Assembly: GCA_016177865.1 (NCBI GenBank)
Contig: JACOUJ010000063.1
Span: forward strand, 1 to 23,158
Reading direction: 5' to 3'
Origin: Candidatus Rokuibacteriota bacterium
GTDB taxonomy: Bacteria; Methylomirabilota; Methylomirabilia; Rokubacteriales; JACOUJ01
DNA length: 23,158 nt
The notes under the pieces are model-generated. The model had not been told where the DNA came from. It saw only the letters and a list, made by a program, of their open reading frames with translations, and did no database searches. Below are positions 15,530 to 21,470 of this stretch, piece after piece (the first letter of the stretch is position 1; every line of letters begins with the position of its first letter). The position numbers were made by a program, and so were the translations under genes.

Positions 15530-17353
15530 ATGGGCGTCGAGCGGCCTGATTGGCAAGCCTGGATCTCTCGGGGGCGGCTGTCCCGGCTGAGCAAGGCCGG
15601 CCTCGTGGGGGTAGTGGCGATCGGAGTTATTGGGATCCTTCTGCGTTTTACAGGGCTTCGGGGCGTTTTTTGTATGACCCCAGACGAAATGGCGGAGCTG
15701 ATGCCAGGCCTTCGGCTCCACGTGCTCCCGTGGTTCAATCTTGACGCTGCGCCTCGATATAACTTCTTTAAGTCGCTATTCTACTCCCAGCACGGACTCG
15801 GAGACGTGATGTTCTATTATTCGGGGAGCGGTATTCTCTCCGGCCTCGGGCTGCCCGTCACCGAGAAAACGCTTTTCATCACGGGCGGGATTACCAACCT
15901 TCTCCTGATTGCTGCGGCGGTGGTGTTTTGTTGTCTGATCCTCCGGGAGCCGCTGACCGGGATAGTGCTGATCCCTCTCATGGCGTCTTCGGCATTTTAT
16001 GTGTTCGTTTCGAAGACCGGATGGGGCCGCCTCTCCTTTGTACCCCTCATCCAGGTTTCTCTTTTGCTTGTGCAGTGGGGCGCTCACCGTAGCGCACGAG
16101 TCTCCCTCAGGCTCCTATTTGGGGGGCTGGCCTTTTTTGCGGCGATGACAGACGGGTTGTATATCGTGGCCTGCATGGTGGTCCTTGCGATAGCCATGCG
16201 CGAGGGCCCCATTGCGTCTCGGCTAGCTGGAGTGGTGCGCGATCGTCTGCTTCTGCTCGGCGTTGTGGCATGGGGGCTGGGGTTTGCGGTCGATCTCTTA
16301 GTGGCGGCGGCAGCTGCCGCCAAGGGGTCCAATCTGACGCTTTTGCGCTACATTCAACTGCGTGGGAGCCACGGGGGCCTGGTCCCGACCAGTGAGATGT
16401 TCGTGGCCTGGGCGCGGGCGGTTGACTGGTATTTTCCGTTTCGGGCTGGGTGGGTTCTTGTCCTGGCGGGTTTCGTCCTTGCGGCCCCCAAGGCTCTTCG
16501 GGGCGATGCAGTCGCGGTGGTGTGGGTGTGGTTCGCCATGGTTTCGTTCGGAGTCATGCGCTATGCGTCGGGGTTGAAGGGCCTTGGAATGGGCTTTTCG
16601 GTTCCTACGTGGATCAACGCGTATAGTCTGGCGCTTCCGGGCTACATACTCCTCGCAGGGCTCTTCTCTCGAGCGTGGAGGGTTGCGATTTTGAAGGAGC
16701 GTTCATTGGTGGCGCGAGTCTGGCGAGGGGTGCTCTGCGCCGGTGGTGGCGCTTTTTTCTGGCTCGCCGTTCATCAGTCCGCCGCAATTGCCTACAACGT
16801 GGAACAGGCGGTTGACCAAGTAGCCAGGAGAGATGCGTGCAGGACGGTGAAGGCGGTGAGCTATTACATACGAGAGCTCGGCCCGGCGAACGCCTATGTC
16901 TTTCACCTGTCGTCGGACGTATTCCTCGGGCACTTCGGCGAGTTCTATTACGGATTGAGCTACAGCCGATCCTCGACCCCTGAGGAACCGAATCGCCTGT
17001 TGGACTTCGGTAGGGAGGTGTTCGGGAAGGAGGTTGCGCCCGATGAGCTCTACGAGGCGTACCGCGTTCCACATTTCGATTATTATGTGGATTTCATGGG
17101 CGAAGGGGGTGCGTGGAGGTCAGAGGTGATCTCGAAGCTGCTCAAGAGTGGGGCTCGGGTTGTATTGGTGGTTCGGTATCAGGGGAGAGAAATCGGACGC
17201 GTGCTGTCTTACCGGCCAGTCCCGGAGAGGACCTTCGAGTACGCCGAGGCGGCGGCGGCCTGGGATCAAACGTACGGCAGGCTAGACCGGCTTTTCCAGC
17301 AGTCGCTGGCCGGGACGTCCTACCATTTCGGGTATAACTGGAGGCGGCCCTGA
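15530..17353 (+). CDS. Polytopic GT-C membrane glycosyltransferase-like protein
   Basis: A 607-residue protein with a short cytoplasmic N-terminus and a first membrane helix at about 24-40. A loop with MTPDEMAELMPG (49-60) follows, and its D52-E53 pair matches the acidic site in the first outer loop of GT39/PMT-like GT-C enzymes. Many hydrophobic segments run to about residue 430. A soluble C-terminal part of some 180 residues follows, starting near NVEQAVDQVARRD and including YYIRELGPANAYVFHLSSDVFLGHFGEFYYG. Known relatives move a sugar from polyprenyl phosphate to a periplasmic acceptor. ATG 15530 has AGGA eight bases upstream; ATG 15506 is possible. It follows a DPM1-like GT2 gene that could supply its donor. 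Base composition is clearly less GC-rich than at either window end. Identity as GT-C is moderately sure. Confidence 0.8.
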   Translation: MGVERPDWQAWISRGRLSRLSKAGLVGVVAIGVIGILLRFTGLRGVFCMTPDEMAELMPGLRLHVLPWFNLDAAPRYNFFKSLFYSQHGLGDVMFYYSGSGILSGLGLPVTEKTLFITGGITNLLLIAAAVVFCCLILREPLTGIVLIPLMASSAFYVFVSKTGWGRLSFVPLIQVSLLLVQWGAHRSARVSLRLLFGGLAFFAAMTDGLYIVACMVVLAIAMREGPIASRLAGVVRDRLLLLGVVAWGLGFAVDLLVAAAAAAKGSNLTLLRYIQLRGSHGGLVPTSEMFVAWARAVDWYFPFRAGWVLVLAGFVLAAPKALRGDAVAVVWVWFAMVSFGVMRYASGLKGLGMGFSVPTWINAYSLALPGYILLAGLFSRAWRVAILKERSLVARVWRGVLCAGGGAFFWLAVHQSAAIAYNVEQAVDQVARRDACRTVKAVSYYIRELGPANAYVFHLSSDVFLGHFGEFYYGLSYSRSSTPEEPNRLLDFGREVFGKEVAPDELYEAYRVPHFDYYVDFMGEGGAWRSEVISKLLKSGARVVLVVRYQGREIGRVLSYRPVPERTFEYAEAAAAWDQTYGRLDRLFQQSLAGTSYHFGYNWRRP

Positions 17354-17379
17354 CCTCCGAGCGTGTGCGCAACTTCGAC

Positions 17380-17387
17380 GGAGAAGG
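17380..17387 (+). promoter_or_regulatory. Shine-Dalgarno-like site that favours GTG 17392
   Basis: GGAGAAGG at 17380-17387 places GGAG eight bases before the GTG at 17392. The earlier GTG at 17365, which would add nine residues, has no such site. This favours the shorter start of the methyltransferase. Confidence 0.45.
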
Positions 17388-17391
17388 CAGG

Positions 17392-18297
17392 GTGGGCGCG
17401 TTGGTGGCCGTATCCTGTCCGCTCTGCGGCGGGAGTGAGAGCGAGGCCGTCTTGGTCGACCGAGGCCGGTCGCCGGAGATCGTCCCCGACGCGATGGCCT
17501 GCACCAGCATGGACCATGGACATTTCGGTCGCATCGGACGCTGCGTGGGATGCGGACTGATGTTCCGGAACCCTCGGGAGGATGATGAGACAATCCTGTC
17601 CTTCTATCAGAAGGTGGAGGATGAGCTGTACCTCGAGCACGAAGAGGGCCGTCGGGACACCTTCCGACGGGCGCTGGACAAGCTGGAATCGGTAGTAGGG
17701 GTCAGGGGGAGCCTGCTCGATGTGGGCTGCTACACGGGAGCATTTCTCGACGTTGCCCATGAACGAGGCTGGGAGGTCGCTGGCGTCGAGCCGAGCCATT
17801 GGGCCGCTGAGATTGCTGCCCAACGGGGACACCTTCTTTACTGTCGGACGCTCGCTGATGCCCCCTTCGGTGACCGGATCTTCGATCTGGTGACGATGTG
17901 GGACGTCATCGAACACTACCCTCATCCTCTGGATGAGCTGCGGATGGCACGGCGGCTTGTTCGGCCCGGTGGGTATCTTGCGCTTTCGACGATGAATGTG
18001 GCCTCAGCGGTAGCCCGACTTCTCCGGGGTCGATGGCCGTGGTATATGCGGATGCATCTCTTCTACTTCACTCCTCAGACCATCCGGAGCCTCCTCAGGG
18101 CGGCGGGCTGGGAGGTTGTGAAGATCGAACCATATGTTCATATGGTCACCTTAGGCTACTTGGCCAGGAAGCTTGAGACATACTGTCGACCGGCCGGTAG
18201 GGCGCTCGGGGGACTGGCTGCACGCTTCCGATTCGATCACCGCGTGGTTCCCATAGACCTTCGGGACTTCATGACCGTTTATGCCAAGAGGAAGTGA
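17392..18297 (+). CDS. Class I SAM methyltransferase with N-terminal zinc ribbon
   Basis: A 301-residue protein if it starts at GTG 17392 (310 if at GTG 17365). The N-terminus has two Cys pairs, CPLC (C9, C12) and CVGC (C51, C54), separated by 38 residues, which suggests a zinc ribbon. The methyltransferase domain follows with LLDVGCYTGAFLDVA (108-122), VAGVEPSHWAAEIA and LVTMWDVIEHYPHPLDELR, then RLVRPGGYLALST and HLFYFTPQTIRSLLRAAGW. This layout is common in sugar and C-methyltransferases of polysaccharide and deoxysugar loci (TylCIII/NovU-like enzymes also have a Cys-rich N-terminus). The substrate is probably a nucleotide- or lipid-linked sugar, which is inference. It starts 38 bases after the GT-C gene and ends seven bases before the next GT2 gene. 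Confidence 0.85.
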   Translation: MGALVAVSCPLCGGSESEAVLVDRGRSPEIVPDAMACTSMDHGHFGRIGRCVGCGLMFRNPREDDETILSFYQKVEDELYLEHEEGRRDTFRRALDKLESVVGVRGSLLDVGCYTGAFLDVAHERGWEVAGVEPSHWAAEIAAQRGHLLYCRTLADAPFGDRIFDLVTMWDVIEHYPHPLDELRMARRLVRPGGYLALSTMNVASAVARLLRGRWPWYMRMHLFYFTPQTIRSLLRAAGWEVVKIEPYVHMVTLGYLARKLETYCRPAGRALGGLAARFRFDHRVVPIDLRDFMTVYAKRK

Positions 18298-18304
18298 GTA
18301 GTGG

Positions 18305-19054
18305 ATGAGCCCGATCACGGTCGTGATTCTTGCCTATAACGAGGAAGCCCGCATCGGCGAGGTGCTGGAGGGGCTGCGGGGGCTTCACATCCCCGGTCTC
18401 AAGGTTGTGGTGGTCGATGACGGGAGCATAGATGGCACTGCGGAGGTGGCACGCTCGTTTGCTGATAGGCTGGCGCTTGAAGTGGTTTGTCATCCCAAGA
18501 ATCTCGGCGTTGCGCGAACCTTCGAGACCGGACTTCGCTTCGCGGCTCGCCGCTCGGGACCGAGCGACGTCATTGTCACCATGGAAGGCGACGGGACCAA
18601 TGATCCCGAGACGGTCGCGAGATTAGCTCGGTGTATCTGGGAAGGTGCAGACGTTGTGTGTGCGTCGCGCTACCGGCCAGGGGGTGGGTATTACGGGTTC
18701 CCTTTAAAGAGGAAGATCTTGAGCCTCGGCGCCAACTACTTCATGCGGTGGTACTTCGGCATTCCGGACGTCCGAGACTATACCCTCTTCTGTCGCGCGT
18801 ACCAGGCTAAAGTCATCCAGGATGCCCTGGCGCGGTACAACTCTAGCTTTATCGAGTGCGAGGGATTCGTGAGCAACGTCGAGATTCTGGTCAAGATCAG
18901 CCGTATGGACCGGTTTCGTTTCGGGGAAGTTGCCATGCGGTACTCCTATGAGAAGAAGCGCTCGAAGAGTGGGATGCGAGTGTGGAAGAATCTGCGCGAG
19001 TACGTGAGGTTCTTCAAGTCGAACGTCGACTATTATCGCGGGGGGCGGCGATGA
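18305..19054 (+). CDS. GT2-family glycosyltransferase
   Basis: A 249-residue GT-A enzyme. The N-terminus SPITVVILAYNEEARIGEVL is followed by VVVVDDGSIDGT (34-45) and CHPKNLGVARTFETGLRFA. The acidic metal/donor block EGDGTNDPETV is at 94-104, with ADVVCASRYRPGGGYYGFP and DYTLFCRAYQAKVI after it. This is the plan of polyprenyl-phosphate-sugar synthases and related GT2 enzymes. No membrane segment is visible. AGGAAG at 18289-18294 is ten bases before ATG 18305, and the gap to the methyltransferase stop is seven bases. It lies immediately upstream of a GT87-like membrane gene, repeating the GT2-then-GT-C order seen at 14573-17353, so it may make the lipid-phosphate donor used by that neighbour. 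Confidence 0.88.
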   Translation: MSPITVVILAYNEEARIGEVLEGLRGLHIPGLKVVVVDDGSIDGTAEVARSFADRLALEVVCHPKNLGVARTFETGLRFAARRSGPSDVIVTMEGDGTNDPETVARLARCIWEGADVVCASRYRPGGGYYGFPLKRKILSLGANYFMRWYFGIPDVRDYTLFCRAYQAKVIQDALARYNSSFIECEGFVSNVEILVKISRMDRFRFGEVAMRYSYEKKRSKSGMRVWKNLREYVRFFKSNVDYYRGGRR

Positions 19055-19070
19055 ATGTCTCCGTCAGCGG

Positions 19071-20375
19071 TTGAAGCGCGAGCCGTTCGAGGAGACCGCC
19101 GCCATTGTGAGAGGGCTGAAGCCAGTCTTGTGGAGTGTCCTGCTCCTTTACTCGGTGGCCCACTTCGCTTTCACGGGGGTGTGGGCCGCGATAGGCGTTC
19201 GGGGGGGCGACGTTCTCTCGGGGTTTCCGGGCCCATTGGTTTCTGGCCGAGAGGAATTTGCTGCCGACACCGTAGCTGTCCAGTATCCGAACCCCACGTG
19301 GAACTACGGGCCGATCGCGCACTTTTGGACGTACCCGCTCGGGTTTGTGAGGTCGATTCCCGATGCAATGCGCATCCTCTTAGCGGTTAACTATGTTCTG
19401 CTTGGGATCGCGTTTCTCATATGGCTCGGTGAGCTGTCCAGGGACGCGGGTAAGGGCCTATCTTCGGCCGTCATGTTCGTGGTCTGGCTCAACTATTTTC
19501 CGCTTCTCCAGGCGATTGTGGGCAGAGAGTTCGAGATCTTGGAGTTCTTTTTGCTGAGCGTAGGCTTTTACTGTCTCAAACGAGGCCGGGAGGTCGTCGC
19601 AGGCGGCATGATTGGCCTGGCTGCGATGACGAAGGTTCTCCCGGCACTCTTTGTTCCCTATCTCGTTCTCAAGGGACGGTGGCGCGCTGCTGCTGCTTCC
19701 GTGGTCGCAATCGTGGTGATCGGGCTCGTCGGCCAGCGTGTGTTGGGTTTTGAGCACTCGGTCACGTTTCGGCTGGCGCGTGGCTGGACATCGGCCGCCG
19801 ACTTCGAGCCGCATGCGGACAACCAGGCAATGGCCAACATCGTGCAGAGGGCGTTTACGACGCATATCAACCCGCGCTCTCCGAAAATGACCCCAGCATT
19901 CCCAGCGGCAAGCAGGGTGTTGGGTGGTGTCGCTCAGATCAGCCTGTTAGGGTTTGTGCTGGTTTGGGTGTGGAAACAGAGAAGACGGCCGGTCAATGTG
20001 TGGGAATACTCGATCCTGCTCATGACGATGATCGTGATTCCTCCCTGGAGCAACATCTACTACTTGATGTTTCTGGTCGTGCCCTTTTCCGCCGGCTTCG
20101 TCTGGCTCCTGGGGAGGGGGGAGGCGAGGTTTGGCCAGTTAGCCGTCGTTGCCATCGCTTATACCCTAACTGGCTACGTGGTTCCGATTTCGTTCATGGC
20201 GAGCGCTGTGTCATTGTCGCCCGTTGAAATGCGGAATCTTCTCGGCCACCTGTCGATTCCCGGTGTGGGGATGCTGATTCTGTTTGCGACGTTTTGGGAG
20301 TTGAAGGGGTACTGCGTAGAAGGAAGTTGCGGGTCGCCGCAGACCGTTCCACGGGATCGGGAGGCGGCGTTCTGA
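19071..20375 (+). CDS. GT87-like polytopic membrane glycosyltransferase
   Basis: A 434-residue membrane protein (from TTG 19071). The first helix lies at about 18-42. The first outer loop includes VAVQYPNPTWNYGPIAHFWTYPL (68-90), and the middle has GLAAMTKVLPALFVPYLVLKGRW and a loop with HADNQAMANIVQRAF. These blocks are those of GT87 (DUF2029) enzymes, which include PimE-type mannosyltransferases using polyprenyl-phosphate sugars outside the cytoplasm. About eight to ten hydrophobic segments are spread to residue ~415, and the tail is polar. No in-frame ATG exists near the start. TTG 19071 has no clear Shine-Dalgarno site, and GTG 19107, with GAGGAG upstream, is an alternative that would remove 12 residues. 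The gap to the GT2 stop is 16 bases. Confidence 0.83.
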   Translation: MKREPFEETAAIVRGLKPVLWSVLLLYSVAHFAFTGVWAAIGVRGGDVLSGFPGPLVSGREEFAADTVAVQYPNPTWNYGPIAHFWTYPLGFVRSIPDAMRILLAVNYVLLGIAFLIWLGELSRDAGKGLSSAVMFVVWLNYFPLLQAIVGREFEILEFFLLSVGFYCLKRGREVVAGGMIGLAAMTKVLPALFVPYLVLKGRWRAAAASVVAIVVIGLVGQRVLGFEHSVTFRLARGWTSAADFEPHADNQAMANIVQRAFTTHINPRSPKMTPAFPAASRVLGGVAQISLLGFVLVWVWKQRRRPVNVWEYSILLMTMIVIPPWSNIYYLMFLVVPFSAGFVWLLGRGEARFGQLAVVAIAYTLTGYVVPISFMASAVSLSPVEMRNLLGHLSIPGVGMLILFATFWELKGYCVEGSCGSPQTVPRDREAAF

Positions 20376-20619
20376 GGCGATTCCGGTGACGTGCTCCGGG
20401 GCGGGGGCAGTGGCGCGGGCTCAAGCGAGCGGCCCTGGAAGGGCGAGCGATGCCTGGGAGGATACGGTGAGAGCCGAATGCGTCAGCGCCGGAGAGAACG
20501 GTCGAGCGTGGTCACGGGCAGGGAAGACGTGGTGGCACACACTCGTGACGGACGAGTCAGGCGCGCGCTTGGGCGGCGCAGCGTCCATGATGTGGCTGCT
20601 TCTGTTAGGGATGACGTAG
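20376..20619. other. 244-base gap without a supported gene
   Basis: Two overlapping plus-strand frames and one minus-strand frame are open here, but none has a recognisable protein sequence or a ribosome site. The 77-codon frame 20386-20619 ends exactly one base before ATG 20620; its translation is Ala/Gly/Arg-rich and looks non-coding. AGGGA at 20607-20611 is the ribosome site of the next gene. This is the longest gap in the 10.6-21.4 kb run and may mark a past junction. Confidence 0.45.
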
Positions 20620-21375
20620 ATGATTCGAGACAGTGAGCAGACCGGTCCGACCCGGCAGGACAAGATGGAGGAGATTCGTTTCTTTTCGGAACATGCGAAA
20701 TCTGGTGAGTATGATGTCTTTACGTCGGATACTAACGCGAAGATTGTGCAGAGCTGCTTAGGCCACGCCAAACTGAGAGCGGGGGCGCGAGTGTTCGACC
20801 TCGGGTGCGGGTCTGGTGTGTTCACGGAGTTGCTCGTCAAGAACGGCTTGCGCGCCTGCGGGTTGGATATCAGCCACCCACTGGCGGCGGTTGGCAAGCG
20901 GAAAGATGCGAAGCTGGCGCTGGTAGTCGGAGACGTCGAAGAGTTGCCCATTGCGTCTGAGAGGCTGGATGGGGTGCTTCTTAGCGGTGTTGTGCATCAC
21001 TTGCCTGATGTCAGGCGCTGTGCGCAAGAGGTGTTTCGCGTGCTCAAAGCGGGTGGGGTGTTCGTTGCCTTTGACCCGAACCGTCTGAACCCGTTCATGT
21101 GGCTCTACCGAGATAGGAGTTCGCCTTTTCGAAGTGGCACGGGAGTCACCAGGAACGAACGGCCAGTTGTTGCGAGGGAAGTGAGGCAAGTGTTCCGTGC
21201 TGCCGGCTTCGAAGCACGTACGGCTTACTTGTCGGGCCTGCATTACAAATATGTGGCCTCTGCGCGTATACGCTGGGCATTGCCAGTTTACAATCTGCTG
21301 GACAGCGTCCTCTTTCGGCCCAGCTTTCTACAGCCCTTGGGGCCGTTTGTATTGACGATAGGAAGGAAGCCATGA
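20620..21375 (+). CDS. Class I SAM-dependent methyltransferase
   Basis: A 251-residue protein. A polar N-terminus is followed by RVFDLGCGSGVFTELLVKNG (57-76), the SAM-binding loop. CGLDISHPLAAV, VVGDVEELPIASERLDGVLLSGVVHHLPDV and EVFRVLKAGGVFVAFDPNRLNP follow, all standard for the Methyltransf_11 group (small-molecule O/C/N-methyltransferases). No Cys-rich domain is present, unlike the methyltransferase at 17392. The start has AGGGA eight bases upstream. The gene is among the least GC-rich of the window and follows a 244-base gap, so it may have its own promoter, though none is clear. In a glycan locus a sugar or lipid-linked intermediate is the likely acceptor. The TGA overlaps an ATG that opens an 18-codon frame. 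Confidence 0.87.
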   Translation: MIRDSEQTGPTRQDKMEEIRFFSEHAKSGEYDVFTSDTNAKIVQSCLGHAKLRAGARVFDLGCGSGVFTELLVKNGLRACGLDISHPLAAVGKRKDAKLALVVGDVEELPIASERLDGVLLSGVVHHLPDVRRCAQEVFRVLKAGGVFVAFDPNRLNPFMWLYRDRSSPFRSGTGVTRNERPVVAREVRQVFRAAGFEARTAYLSGLHYKYVASARIRWALPVYNLLDSVLFRPSFLQPLGPFVLTIGRKP

Positions 21376-21428
21376 GTGGTAACGGGAAATTCTGCGGATT
21401 TAAGGGCTATGTTGAAGGAGCGACGTAG
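21372..21428 (+). other. 18-codon micro-ORF overlapping the methyltransferase stop
   Basis: ATG 21372 overlaps the methyltransferase TGA (ATGA) and leads to TAG at 21426-21428, giving MSGNGKFCGFKGYVEGAT. Its position is that of a coupled downstream gene, but the product is too short to judge. It may be the relic of a gene cut off at the junction where GC content rises, a coupling leader, or chance. Confidence 0.25.
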
Positions 21429-21470
21429 CAGCGCAACGTTCGACCGCGAGAAGCTCGGGTTTGGGAGCCT

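Noticed and set aside
19055..19390. 111-codon frame starting just after the GT2 stop
   Set aside because: It overlaps the GT87-like gene in another frame and gives an Arg/Ser/Pro-rich sequence without family features.
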